Origin: Tetraselmis striata
Lineage: Eukaryota > Chlorophyta > Chlorodendrophyceae > Chlorodendrales > Chlorodendraceae
Assembly (NCBI GenBank): GCA_006384855.1
Contig: VCJN01000543.1
Coordinates: 272,407-336,406, forward strand
Direction: 5' to 3'
Length of the DNA: 64,000 nucleotides
Positions 22,335 through 34,516 of this stretch are shown piece after piece. The position numbers and the translations under genes were made by a program. Within the stretch, counting starts at the first letter, position 1. The number at the start of each line of letters is the position of its first letter. The notes under the pieces are model-generated. The model searched no databases, was not told the origin of the DNA, and saw only the letters and a program-made list of their open reading frames with translations.

Positions 22335-25300
22335 CGTTGCCACCCACAGCCACATCCTCATCCACACCTACATACACACACGTGTCAAAAGTGTGAAGTA
22401 GAAGGGCTGCAATGAGCGGGCGCCGTTAGCGTGTGTATGGCATAACAATCGCCCCTGCTTTTGGTGTGGTGTGGGGTGGGCGGGGGTTGGGGGGGGGGGG
22501 GGGGGGGGGGGCGGGCATTCTCTTTGCCCCGGTGCCCCCCCTGCATTCTCTACCAATACGGCCCGTCCGTCCATTTCCCGCGCCACCAGCTCCCCCTAAT
22601 CTACTGCCAGCACCCGCATGTGCTCATCCTCATCCACACCAACATACTCACACGTGTCAAAAGTGTGAAGTAGAAGGGCTGCAATGAGCGGGCGCCGTTA
22701 GCGTGGGTATGGCATTACAATTGCCCCTGCTTTTGGTGGGGGGTGTGTGTGTAGGGGGGTTGGGGGGGGGGGGGGGGGGGGGGGGGGCATTCTCTTTGCC
22801 TCAGTGACCCCCCCCCCCCCCTGCATGCTCTACCAATACGGCCCGTCCGTCCATTTCACGCGCCACCAGCTCCCCCTAATCTACTGCCAGCTCCCGCATG
22901 TGCTCATCCTCATCCACGCCAACATGCATACACGTGTCAAAAGTGTGAAGTAGGAGGGCTGCAATGAGCGGGCGTCTCTAGCGTGTGGCATACATCCGGC
23001 CAGCATTACAATTGCCCCTCCTGGTGGGGTAGGCGGGCGGGCATTCTCTTTGCCCCGGTGCCCCCCCTGCATTCTCTACCAATACGGCCCGTCCGTCCAT
23101 TTCCCGCGCCACCAGCTCCCCCTAATCTACTGCCAGCACCCGCATGTGCTCATCCTCATCCACACCAACATACTCACACGTGTCAAAAGTGTGAAGTAGA
23201 AGGGCTGCAATGAGCGGGCGCCGTTAGCGTGGGTATGGCATTACAATTGCCCCTGCTTTTGGTGGGGGGTGTGTGTGTAGGGGGGTTGGGGGGGGGGGGG
23301 GGGGGGGGGCATTCTCTTTGCCTCAGTGACCCCCCCCCCCCTGCATGCTCTACCAATACGGCCCGTCCGTCCATTTCACGCGCCACCAGCTCCCCCTAAT
23401 CTACTGCCAGCTCCCGCATGTGCTCATCCTCATCCACGCCAACATGCATACACGTGTCAAAAGTGTGAAGTAGGAGGGCTGCAATGAGCGGGCGTCTCTA
23501 GCGTGTGGCATACATCCGGCCAGCATTACAATTGCCCCTCCTGGTGGGGTAGGCGGGCGGGCATTCTCTTTGCCCCAGTGCCCCCCCTGCATGCTCTACC
23601 AATACGGCCCGTCCGTCCATTTCACGCGCTACCAGCTCCCCCTAATCTACTGCCAGCTCCCGCATGTGCTCATCCTCATCCACGCCAACATGCATACACG
23701 TGTCAAAAGTGTGAAGTAGGAGGGCTGCAATGAGCGGGCGTCTCTAGCGTGTGGCATACATCCGGCCAGCATTACAATTGCCCCTCCTGGTGGGGTAGGC
23801 GGGCGGGCATTCTCTTTGCCCCGGTGCCCCCCCTGCATTCTCTACCAATACGGCCCGTCCGTCCATTTCACGCGCTACCAGCTCCCCCTAATCTACTGCC
23901 AGCTCCCGCATGTGCTCATCCTCATCCACACCAACATACTCACACGTGTCAAAAGTGTGAAGTAGAAGGGCTGCAATGAGCGGGCGCCGTTAGCGTGGGT
24001 ATGGCATTACAATTGCCCCTGCTTTTGGTGGGGGGTGTGTGTGTAGGGGGGTTGGGTGGGGGGGGGGGGGGGCATTCTCTTTGCCTCAGTGACCCCCCCC
24101 CCCCCCCTGCATGCTCTACCAATACGGCCCGTCCGTCCATTTCACGCGCTACCAGCTCCCCCTAATCTACTGCCAGCTCCCGCATGTGCTCATCCTCATC
24201 CACGCCAACATGCATACACGTGTCAAAAGTGTGAAGTAGGAGGGCTGCAATGAGCGGGCGTCTCTAGCGTGTGGCATACATCCGGCCAGCATTACAATTG
24301 CCCCTCCTGGTGGGGTAGGCGGGCGGGCATTCTCTTTGCCCCGGTGCCCCCCCTGCATTCTCTACCAATACGGCCCGTCCGTCCATTTCACGCGCTACCA
24401 GCTCCCCCTAATCTACTGCCAGCTCCCGCATGTGCTCATCCTCATCCACGCCAACATGCATACACACGTCAAAGTGCGAAGTAGGAGGGCTGCAGTGCGC
24501 GGGCGCCGTTAGCGTGTGGCATACATCCGGCCAGCATTACAATTGCCCCTCCTGGTGGGGTAGGCGGGCGGGCATTCTCTTTGCCCCAGTGCCCCCCCTG
24601 CATGCTCTACCAATACGGCCCGTCCGTCCATTTCACGCGCTACCAGCTCCCCCTAATCTACTGCCAGCTCCCGCATGTGCTCATCCTCATCCACGCCAAC
24701 ATGCATACACGTGTCAAAAGTGTGAAGTAGGAGGGCTGCAATGAGCGGGCGTCTCTAGCGTGTGGCATACATCCGGCCAGCATTACAATTGCCCCTCCTG
24801 GTGGGGTAGGCGGGCGGGCATTCTCTTTGCCCCAGTGCCCCCCCTGCATGCTCTACCAATACGGCCCGTCCGTCCATTTCACGCGCTACCAGCTCCCCCT
24901 AATCTACTGCCAGCTCCCGCATGTGCTCATCCTCATCCACGCCAACATGCATACACGTGTCAAAAGTGTGAAGTAGGAGGGCTGCAATGAGCGGGCGTCT
25001 CTAGCGTGTGGCATACATCCGGCCAGCATTACAATTGCCCCTCCTGGTGGGGTAGGCGGGCGGGCATTCTCTTTGCCCCGGTGCCCCCCCTGCATGCTCT
25101 ACCAATACGGCCCGTCCGTCCATTTCACGCGCTACCAGCTCCCCCTAATCTACTGCCAGCTCCCGCATGTGCTCATCCTCATCCACGCCAACATGCATAC
25201 ACGTGTCAAAAGTGTGAAGTAGGAGGGCTGCAATGAGCGGGCGTCTCTAGCGTGTGGCATACATCCGGCCAGCATTACAATTGCCCCTCCTGGTGGGGTA

Positions 25301-26157
25301 GGCGGGCGGGCATTCTCTTTGCCCCAGTGCCCCCCCTGCATGCTCTACCAATACGGCCCGTCCGTCCATTTCACGCGCTACCAGCTCCCCCTAATCTACT
25401 GCCAGCTCCCGCATGTGCTCATCCTCATCCACGCCAACATGCATACACGTGTCAAAAGTGTGAAGTAGGAGGGCTGCAATGAGCGGGCGTCTCTAGCGTG
25501 TGGCATACATCCGGCCAGCATTACAATTGCCCCTCCTGGTGGGGTAGGCGGGCGGGCATTCTCTTTGCCCCGGTGCCCCCCCTGCATGCTCTACCAATAC
25601 GGCCCGTCCGTCCATTTCACGCGCTACCAGCTCCCCCTAATCTACTGCCAGCTCCCGCATGTGCTCATCCTCATCCACGCCAACATGCATACACGTGTCA
25701 AAAGTGTGAAGTAGGAGGGCTGCAATGAGCGGGCGTCTCTAGCGTGTGGCATACATCCGGCCAGCATTACAATTGCCCCTCCTGGTGGGGTAGGCGGGCG
25801 GGCATTCTCTTTGCCCCGGTGCCCCCCCTGCATTCTCTACCAATACGGCCCGTCCGTCCATTTCACGCGCTACCAGCTCCCCCTAATCTACTGCCAGCTC
25901 CCGCATGTGCTCATCCTCATCCACGCCAACATGCATACACGTGTCAAAAGTGTGAAGTAGGAGGGCTGCAATGAGCGGGCGTCTCTAGCGTGTGGCATAC
26001 ATCCGGCCAGCATTACAATTGCCCCTCCTGGTGGGGTAGGCCGGTGGGCATTCTCTTTGCCCCGGTGCCCCCCCTGCATTCTCTACCAATACGGCCCGTC
26101 CGTCCATTTCACGCGCTACCAGCTCCCCCTAATCTACTGCCAGCTCCCGCATTTGCT
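22335..26157 (+). repeat. Satellite array of about 15 units, 246-bp and 272-280-bp forms
   Basis: The motif GTGTCAAAAGTGTGAAGTA starts at about 22382, 22654, 22934, 23180, 23454, 23700, 23946, 24220, 24466 (variant), 24711, 24957, 25203, 25449, 25695 and 25941. Spacings are 272, 280, 246, 274, 246, 246, 274 and then 246 (once 245) to the end. Long units have a G run (up to about 25) and, 20 bases on, a C run (9-14). Short units have GGTGGGGTAGGCGGGCGGGC instead. Units are near-identical, which means recent amplification. The array lies between the 3' ends of two convergent genes. Each unit carries the same ~42-codon open frame, best seen as passive. Confidence 0.95.
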
Positions 26158-26344
26158 CTCCCTTTACGCGCCGTTGCTCCCTGTCCCAACGCGGGCACGG
26201 AACGCGCCAAGGGTCAGCCCGGGACGCTGATGAACGGCAAGCTCCACATGCTGTGGCTCTGGCAGGCGGGTGTGGGGCGGTACCAAGCGCATTGAGCTGT
26301 GCGGGGCAGCGGGGCGGGCAGCGTGGTGTTGGCATGGCCCCACC

Positions 26345-27593
26345 TGTAGCCGGCGTCTCCGGACCATTTGACATAGTCATCTGCCAGTTTGGACAGAAAC
26401 AGCTGCAGCAGGGCTGGGACGAACGTGTTGAGCACGGCGTTGCAGCTGCGCTCCAGCGTCGCCTTGGGGACCATGGTGAATGGAGGGAACGTCTGACCGA
26501 TGCAGCATGTCCACCCACAGGCAAACTCCATCAGCCACATGCACACACAACTAGCCGGCGACATCCAGCAGCAGTGCTGGCCTGTACGGTATCCCAAGGC
26601 GGTTGCCGTCACCGTATGCTGCGTGTGCAGTCATGTTGGCAGGCGACACTCTCTGCTTCCTTCTACCCACGTGTCCGCACTCCGCACATCGCGACGCCGG
26701 GTGATCAGGGGGTCCCCTGCTTGGCCTCACCTCGCAAAACACCTCCGTCCCAGTCTTCACCATCAGCCTCGCCGGCCCTCCGCCGCGCGCTGACGACTCC
26801 TGGACGCATCAAGACGGGCGGCCATCAGCATGCGGCATCCAAAACGCAAAAGTGGCGGGTGCGGGGTACGCCCGGGCGTAGCTCGATGCAGCGTGGGATG
26901 TTTCCTGCCGGCCGCGCTCTCACCTGCCACTTCAGTTCTGCCCGGAAGTCGGACGTGAACTTCTTGTTGATATTGAATCGCTCGATCCATTCCGACCTGT
27001 CACCGCACCGGGAAGGGCTCAGCAAAAGACTTGGCGGCGGACGTTCCGATCACCGAAACAGCGCCAGGAGGCGACCCGGCACTCGCCCTCGGATGATCGT
27101 CCGCTGGGATTCCATCAACACTTTGGGTGCGCCGTTGGCCCCTTTGATGAGTTGGACGGTGACCTGGTTGTCAAGGGTGGCATGCAATGTCAGATGAGGA
27201 GGCGGCGTGCGGCGGCAAGACAAGAGCTCAGGCGCATGATGGGTGCCCCTCTCACAGCACGCTGCCAACCTCCAGCTCGGGCTCGATCCACACGTCGAAG
27301 AACTCGATTCTCGGGACGCTCAGCCTGAACAGGTTGCCCCCCAGACGCTCTATGTTGGCCCCGTCCAGCACCACGTACTCCTCGACCGGCAGGCTCATGT
27401 AGGCGGCGAGGTGCCCGGGCCCCGGGCCGGCATCGTAGAGCGGGATCATGCCGGTGGCGCAAGCGCCGATGTTTGCTGGATCATTCAGCCACTCTGGCTG
27501 CGGCAGGCGCATGCGCTCTCCAGTCACTTGACCTGAGGGTTTCCCCCTTTCACCTGGGCCCAGAGCCTGTATTGCCCACAACGCAAGCCCCAA
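26345..27593 (-). CDS. DUF1997-family protein, function unknown
   Basis: Minus-strand exon-like blocks match the order of DUF1997 proteins of plants and algae: YMSLPVEEYVVLDGANIERL and LFRLSVPRIEFFDVWIEPEL (27420-27260); QVTVQLIKGANGAPKVLMESQR (27180-27075); RSEWIERFNINKKFTSDF (27000-26930); MVKTGTEVFCE (about 26765-26730); and TMVPKATLERSCNAVLNTFV…LSKLADDYVKWSGDAGYR (26480-26345). The family resembles polyketide-cyclase-like (SRPBCC) lipid-binding folds and is often plastid-targeted; that is family knowledge, not seen here. The start and the last exon are not resolved: after GGCTACAG|GTGGGG the final coding bases could lie further left, near or beyond the satellite. A plastid transit peptide may be encoded upstream of 27500. 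Confidence 0.75.
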
Positions 27594-27651
27594 AGCTCAG
27601 TCGCCCAAACCGATGAGTGTGTGTGAGAGAGCATGTGCATGGGCATGGGCA

Positions 27652-27654
<3 letters not shown>

Positions 27655-27686
<32 letters not shown>
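27655..27686 (+). repeat. C homopolymer of about 32 bases
   Basis: The longest uninterrupted run I noticed in the window. It is followed by a CACACA-rich stretch. Confidence 0.85.
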
Positions 27687-27759
27687 ACCTTCTCTCGATC
27701 AGTCACACGCACATACAGACACATGGAATGCACAACAAAGACATGCAGACACAATCAAA

Positions 27760-29670
27760 TAGACACACACAGACCGAAATACGGAAAGCGGTGCTGGGCA
27801 GGTCGCCGACGAAAGTCGATCACGTGGCTTCCCGGAATAAGGACTGTACAGTGACACGCACAGCGCGGCATACAGCGGCTAGTCAGCACCTGCGGAGGCA
27901 GCAGTGTGGCGGCATGACGCGGCCTCGCCATGCGCAGCCGACGCAGCTGGGCGGGGGCCCCACTGCCAGGCGCCTGCACTCGGCCCACCAGCCCAAACGG
28001 ACCGAACATCGCCGATGCCGCCGCGATTCTGCTGCTGTTGTGAACGCACATCCGCCCAGACGCTCGGTGTTCGCCTATTGCAGAATTGCGGAGCATGCTC
28101 TGGCGTACGTGCACCGCCTGTCTGCAAACCGCCTGCTGCTTGCGTTCGTCTTGCCCGGCAGGCGTTGCTGAGTAGCAGCTGTTTGCTTGTCCGCTGCTGC
28201 TGGTACGATGGCCGCTAAGGATTACCTGAAGGCTACCTGATGGCCGCTACCTGTTCGGCTCGTCTGATGCATCATGACGACGTAAAAAACATCACATCGT
28301 ATCATCATCCGCCGGTGCTTATCGGCAGATCTTCATGACGTCATCCGATTCGCTGCTGTTTGTCATCGTATCAACCGGTGCGCATGGATATCTCGTATTC
28401 TCGTATCTCCTCGAGCAGCGGCCATACTTTCCTGCCCTGTGTTAAGCCGAACCGGCTATGCTTCTTTCGCGGATGTGGCGAACGAACGTGATAGTTCACG
28501 TTATATCGTTCGGACATTAGGCGAGTGAAGTAAGCAGGTACGTACAAAGGCACTAACCGGCTATGCTTTCTCGCGCGATAGGTCGAATTTGACCCATCGA
28601 TCATTCTCGCGCCGCGCCCAGTCTTCCTCGCGCCCCGCCCATTCTTTATCGCCGGGACTTGCAGCATTCGTGCCACCCGCGCCTTCCCTCTCTGCCGCCC
28701 ACACGCCTTTTGTGCCCTATAAACGGCGAGGGCGAGGGTATATATGGACGCCATGGCGGGTGGGCGTGTTGGCCGCAGTGAGTGTGTCGTGGGTGCCAGG
28801 TGAGGCTGTTATTTGCCCGATAAGCCGCAAATTAGTACCGAGGCCGGGACGGCATCCGCCGCGTGATGTCCGCTGCAGGCTGGTCAGGTTGGGGTGGGGC
28901 CATCTCTCTGGCTTGCCTGTGAAGGCGCGTGCCATCGTTCGGTGAGAACAAATTGGAGGGCGCAAGGGTCGAAACAAGGCGTGGGAGAAGCCAGTGGGGG
29001 ACAATCGCATCAGACGAGGTTAGAAAGGTTACATATTTACATAGCCACAAAGATAATAATATTAGGCAGGCATGATACATCGCAGCACATACACTTGGTA
29101 GCAAGGGCATTGCCCAAGGGGTGCGCTTATGGGAGCAACGATGAGGGGCTAGTCAGGCTAGCCGGGTTTGAATTCAATATGGTATGCGCCACTGCAGCTC
29201 TGGCGCCCATTTGTGCAGAATCACTTGAGATAATGAGATATAGCAACACTCAGCTCCCAATCCCAGTGGTGCTTGTTCTTGCGTACCTTGTGGGGCAAGG
29301 TGAGGAAACGCGGCAACTGATCATGTGCATTGAGAGTGAATTATGACATATGCTTGCAACTTGTGTCATTATTACTATCACATTCTACCTGTGACACACC
29401 GAAGTTCCATGTCGTTGACAAACATCACTTCGGAGTTTCAACTCTGAAAATCTGCCATGCTGATTTTTCAGCGTGTGACTGTCACCTGACATTGACATAT
29501 GTTGCTGCTGCATTTGCTGACACACTGCGCTGCCATACACTTTTCCACATATATCACCGCCAGTTGACACCTTTATGGCGGGGAGGAATGTGAAGAGATC
29601 ATGTTAGGGTCACAACCCTAGATCTCGACCTCACTGAATGCCCTCCTACGTAATCTCATTAGCACTGCTG
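27760..29670. other. Gene-poor region with repeat B copy 3
   Basis: No ORF here looks like protein over a useful length. It may include the promoter and transit-peptide exon of the DUF1997 gene. Repeat B copy 3 is at 28461-28548. Confidence 0.5.
28461..28548 (-). repeat. Repeat B, copy 3 (inverted)
   Basis: The reverse complement of the two copies at 19.2 and 19.4 kb, including the AACGTGA/TCACGTT palindrome. With them it brackets the DCN1-like / satellite / DUF1997 block. Confidence 0.75.
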
Positions 29671-29689
29671 ACTAGATTACCACACGCTT

Positions 29690-31800
29690 GACAGCGCCGG
29701 CGTGGCATCCCGCCGACTGCTGAATATATACCGCAGCTAGCGCAGACCACCTTGTAAATAATTTCACTTTCACCACCACCAACTCTGGAGCCGACCATCT
29801 CGCCATATTTGATCTAGAGAGGATGGGGAGGGGGGGGGGGGGGCAGTCGCCAGCATTAGCCGCAGCCATATTACTACTGTGACACAGAAGGTGGCGGTGC
29901 GGTTGAAGCTGTGTCGGTTGTGATGGAGGGAGGGAGGGGGGGGGGGGAGAGCCTTTTCTATCGGGGCTGGCCGCCTGCGCGGGCATCGTCAGCGGACGGC
30001 GACATATTGACTTCGATGCAAAACCTCGAAGCGGCCTCACATGAGCTCGCTCCAGGGGGCCTTCGCCTCGGCGTCGGTGATGAAGTAAGTAGGCGTCTTC
30101 GTGGTGCGGCGAAACGGGTTGTAAGATGCTGCCGGGTTCAATGGGGGCGCTCGCCGGGTGGTGACGACGAGAGTACCAGGTGTAGCACGAAGGTGATGCC
30201 ATGAAGGTACGTGTTGTGTAGCCGCTAATCCCGTAGCGGGCGTCGCGCGAATACCTTGCCCGTCGAGCCGCCTGCGAGAGGCCGCTGCGCAAGCGAGGGG
30301 CAAAGAGGATTAGCGCGACGGCTCGAGACGGGCGCGCCCTAACGGGGAGGTAGTCTGTGTGGACTCGTGATGTGGGAGGGCGGGTAGATTCCGGTGAAGG
30401 TAGGGGAAGGACGACGACCCGCGCATGCGGGGTCCGTGGTGAAGGAGTCTTGCTCATGCCGACGACTCCAATGCAACGTTGCTTGGAAGGCGCGCCCGAA
30501 GGAGTGTTCTTAAAATGCAGTTGACTTGGGTCGGCACGGCGGAGAACCCCATCATTCGGCCTTGTCGGCCACGGGGGCCTCAGCCTTATTCGCCTTATTG
30601 CCGGTACCATAGTCCTTGATGACGTGCTACTAGGTGAAGGTGGCTCGTGGAACCGCCGTATCGCGCCCAGGACGCGCGTTCTTGAAGTTGTCGAGGTTAC
30701 TGCCGCCGCCGTCCTGGTCGCGATCGTTGCGTCGGGAGGCACCGCCGAAGCATAGAGGGTTGTCGTCTTCGCAGCGCTTGCGACGTTTGCGTCATAGACG
30801 CGGTCCTTGTAGAGCTCCAACATCTTGGTGAACTCAGGTGACCCCAAGTTCGTCTCGGTGCTAGGGCGGAGGTTAGTAGCGCTCCCGCACGACGCACGGC
30901 GAGGGCAATAAAGGTGTCACCGTTGTGCATATGCGTGTCCCAATGCTTGCGGAGGTAGGCCAAGCGGAACCGATGACCGTCGCCGTGGGCCTCCACGCTG
31001 TGGACGACGGCCTTGAGACGTTGTCCGAACGCCGGTAATCCGCGCGGTAATCCTGTCGGTGACGCACGCCGCAGCCAACAACTTCCGGAACTCGACGGCC
31101 GAGGCAGCGATGAAGGCCCCGTAGCACGCGGCGTGGTAGTACTCGTCCACTGCTGCCGGCTGAAGACGAGGAATACCAAACACGCTGTCGAAATCGATGG
31201 GGAAGAGCCCCGCCGGGCGTCGCAGACTAAATATATCGCGGGAGGCATCCCGTAGTTCTCAAAATAAGTCGGAGCAGTAGCGAGGGCGACTTTCCAATCT
31301 AGGTAGTAGGGCTCGCTCGAGGGAACGAAGGGCGCACGGACGCTGTAGTCGTGACCACCGGCGCGGGACTCGTTCCTGCCCGGAATGGCGTCCCCTTTGC
31401 GCCGACGGCACATGAGTTTAGGGTTTGGGTAGCAAAAACCTGGAGAGCTGCTCATGGATGAGTTGCTTCATTCTCGCGTCTTCCGCCTCGCGACGCGCCG
31501 CCTCGATGCGCGCTTGAGCAATGGCCAACGTCTCGACACCCTCGACAGCCGCCGCCTTGCCGACGTCGACCATCTTGGGGCCGGTGGGTGAGTCGCTGCA
31601 AGACATGGCGAAGTGGTCGTCCTGGAGGGAGCAGCGGGGAGAAGATATATATAGAGAGAGGAGTTCCGGCTTTGTAGTAGCAGCGAGAGCAGAGGGTGGA
31701 AGGTTTAGCACAGTTTTTGGGGGCCTACGCACTTTGCACGGTCCGAAACCACGAGGTAGAGTTGTGCGTGCGGGCGGGAGGCAAGTGAGCACAAAACCAA
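29690..31800 (-). pseudogene. Gag-like mobile-element region, frame-shifted
   Basis: Read on the minus strand, protein-like pieces appear in order but in different frames: MVDVGKAAAVEGVETLAIAQ with a Glu/Arg-rich helix (31580-31430); PSSEPYYLDWKVALATAP…YFENYGMPPAIYL (about 31320-31220); AAVDEYYHAACYGAFIAASA…VEFRKLLAAACVTDRI (31160-31050); and SPEFTKMLELYKDRVYDAN (about 30840-30780), followed in another frame by a short Arg/Gly/Asp-rich tail. The order and composition suggest a capsid-like protein, perhaps a retrotransposon Gag, but no zinc knuckle or enzyme domain is visible. The 391-codon ORF over 29672-30847 is mostly a shadow of this. Confidence 0.35.
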
Positions 31801-33045
31801 GCGAGTGGATTCATCTAGCGCCCGATCAATTATGGTTTTATAAGATTCGATGGATACTTGGGTGATCGATGTTTTCGGCGAGGGCGGTACGCATAGTGCC
31901 GCCGCATATATCGGCATATCTCAATGCTGAAGCACCGCCATGACTGACCGCGGTCAATTACTGGCGTGGCGCAGAGGCCGCGGGCTTCCGGGGGTGTCGA
32001 CACCCGCATACCCTAGGGTTTACAGAGGGGGAGAGAAAACCCCAATAAACAAAAAACTCTCAGCACATTACATGTACAGTAGTGTTTCAGATGGTGATCC
32101 AAAAATTTCGTCACTGAACTTCAATTAGTATTGCAGAATGCTTCGGCAATTTGATCGATGACCAAATAACGGAGCGTCGCCTACCCAGGGCTTTCCGTAA
32201 GGGGATTGCTGCCAAAACGGCCGTCGTAGAGACGCTGCAAGGGTTTCACTGGTGCCAGTCCTGTCCCGGGGGCCGGGAAAAGGTAGATTATCAGCCAGTC
32301 ATCAGGCGCAGCAATTAACTATCAGCAGCAGCAAGGATCACAAGGGGCGTCCGCGCGGACCGCACGCCCGCCGCCTGCGCCGCTGCCTCTCCGCGCGCCG
32401 CCACTACGCCTAGGCTGGAGCGCCACCACCGTCCCTCCCCTTTCCCGCTTCGACCCCGCAGCCACCCCTCCACCTTGGTTGCAGGCCCAACGAGCAGGTA
32501 CCTCTCCCCACCCGGCGCCTCTGACATCGGAGTTCCGTGCCGAAACGTGGTCCCTCGCCGCCGGCCTGTACAAAGTCGTGCCGTGCGGGCGCGCTCCCTG
32601 CGGCGGCGGCGGCGGCTCGGCGGCGGCGGCGGCTGGAATAATCAATACGCGCAGGCAGGATCTCTTTGCAGCGCTTCCGCGGGCTCGGCCGTCGCCACTG
32701 GTAACGCGCGAACAGCCGGTTTTCCAAGATTTTCTGGGTTGCTGGCAACGTCGAGGACGATTTTCCGTGCGCGCTACCAGAGGCGGCCTCACACAGGGGG
32801 GCGGGGAGCGGAAAAGGGGGGGGGGGGGGGGGGGGGGGGGGGGGTCGCCCCCGCGCTACGCAGCAGTCATCGCATGGCCGGCCACTCCTTGCAGTTGCGG
32901 GAAGGGTTACTACCGGCCCCTCACCCGCGCCAAATCAGGGCACCCTCAGCCATAGGTCGGGCTCTATTTTCAGGTCAGGCTCGCGGGGGCTGCGTGGAGT
33001 GCTGCTCCCTGCAGCTGACCCGCCCAGTGCTGCTGCGCAGGCACC
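31801..33045. other. Region upstream of eS7 with repeat A and a G run
   Basis: It contains repeat A copy 3 (32165-32285) and a G run at 32817-32844. The eS7 promoter and 5' UTR should lie in the last few hundred bases. ORFs here are Ala/Arg/Gly-rich shadows of GC-rich DNA. Confidence 0.55.
32165..32285 (-). repeat. Dispersed repeat A, copy 3 (inverted)
   Basis: Its reverse complement aligns over about 115 bp with 18283-18400, including GGACAGGACTGGCACCAGTG and GCGACGCTCCGT. Confidence 0.75.
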
Positions 33046-34355
33046 ATGTTCACCGCCCGCAAGAAGATTGTGAAGGAGAAGGGCGCCGAGCCGGACGCCT
33101 TTGAGGAGTCTGTCGCCCAGGTCCGGATATGCACCGTTCCAATTAAGCTGTTACCCGCCTCTGGAGCGTGCCTGCCTCTATTAAGAGGAAGGCCGGGCCA
33201 GTTGGAGGGGGGAGGGGGGGCTGAGGGGGATCAGCTTACCAACAGCCACTGCGGTCTCGGCTGCATCGGCCAGTTCTACGTGCCCAGTGGGTATGCGGGA
33301 GCTTGATCCAGGGCCTCGCAAGTAACGCTTCACGCTGCGTCCGTTTCCGCTGGGCAGGCCCTCTTTGACCTCGAGTCCACCAATGCCGAGCTGAAGAGCG
33401 ACCTGAAGGACCTCTACATCACCTCTGCCCGCGAGATCGATGTCTCCGGCTCCAGGAAGTCCATCATCATCCACGTGAGTGAACACGCCCTCGCCTGCAG
33501 CGGCTTCAAGGGGGACTCGGCGACACACTAGCCGGGGTATGCGGCTTGCTTCCGCCCTGTTGGCCCGTGCTCACTGCGCTGCTGCATCGCTCCTCCTCAG
33601 GTGCCTTTCCGCCTCCTGAAGTCTTTCCACAAGATCCAGCACCGTCTGATCCGCGAGCTTGAGAAGAAGTTCAGCGGCAAGGTACTTGCGCTAAGCAACC
33701 CCTCTCATCACATTCACAGAACCATGCATGAACGCCTCCATTGTGCCATCGAAGTTATGCATCTGACGATCTTCTGTGCCCCGTCCACGCAGGATGTCGT
33801 CGTGGTTGCGCAGCGCAGGATCATGGCGCCCACCACCACCGGCGTCGCCACCGCCCGCCCCCGCAGCCGGACCCTGACCGCCGTGCACGAGGCCATCCTG
33901 GAGGACCTCGTCTACCCGACCGAGATCGTGGGCAAGCGCATCCGCTACAGGCTCGACGGCTCCAAGGTGCGCCGCGCTTTCCCACTTGTTGACAGGGAGC
34001 GCGGTGGCATCATGCCCCGCCGGCTCATCCGCATGCATCACAACACCCACAGAGCATAGTCTTTGTAGGGTTTCCGCTCCCCTCGGCACTGTAGGTTAGC
34101 CGCGCTTCATAGCATGCTCAAGAAGTCCATGCTTGGATTCAGCATGATGTTGTATCCAAGGGCACATGCCTCACGATCTGACCCCCCTCCCTCCAACTTC
34201 CTCTCTCTCTTGTTCTGCCGCAGGTGCTCAAGGTGTTCCTCGACCCCAAGGAGCGCAACGCCACCGAGTACAAGCTGGAGACCTTTGGCGGCGTGTACAA
34301 GAAGCTGACCGGCAGGGACGTGTCGTTCGAGTTCCCCGTCGCTGAGACCGCCTAA
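33046..34355 (+). CDS. RPS7: 40S ribosomal protein S7 (eS7)
   Basis: Component of the cytosolic small ribosomal subunit. Five exons, 33046-33120, 33358-33474, 33601-33681, 33793-33966 and 34224-34355, all have GT-AG borders and all introns are in phase 0. They join to 192 residues, the normal length. Recognisable blocks are [88 protein letters not shown] and [20 protein letters not shown]. The start is in GGCACCATG. A TGTAA-type signal, the usual green-algal polyadenylation motif, lies at about 34370, though it is close to the stop. The gene converges with the NEK gene; their stops are 161 bp apart. Confidence 0.97.
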
Positions 34356-34516
34356 ACCTGCAAGCTAGGGATGTAAGGGAACCCTGCCGTACGGGAGATA
34401 CGCACTGAAGCCGGAAGCATCGCATCTGCCCTTTCATTGCGTCTCACGCGCATGTCGTGTGTTATTGAGCTTGTTGGCCAATTACAACAGCGCACCCCCC
34501 TCCGGCTGTTGTGTCC

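Noticed and set aside
22335..26157. CRISPR-like array
   Set aside because: The unit is about 246 bp with no unique spacers, in an intron-rich eukaryotic genome; it is a satellite.
29672..30847. 391-codon minus-strand ORF as a normal gene
   Set aside because: Composition is Arg/Pro/Ser/Thr-rich without domains, and protein-like pieces switch frames across it, so it is better described as mobile-element debris.
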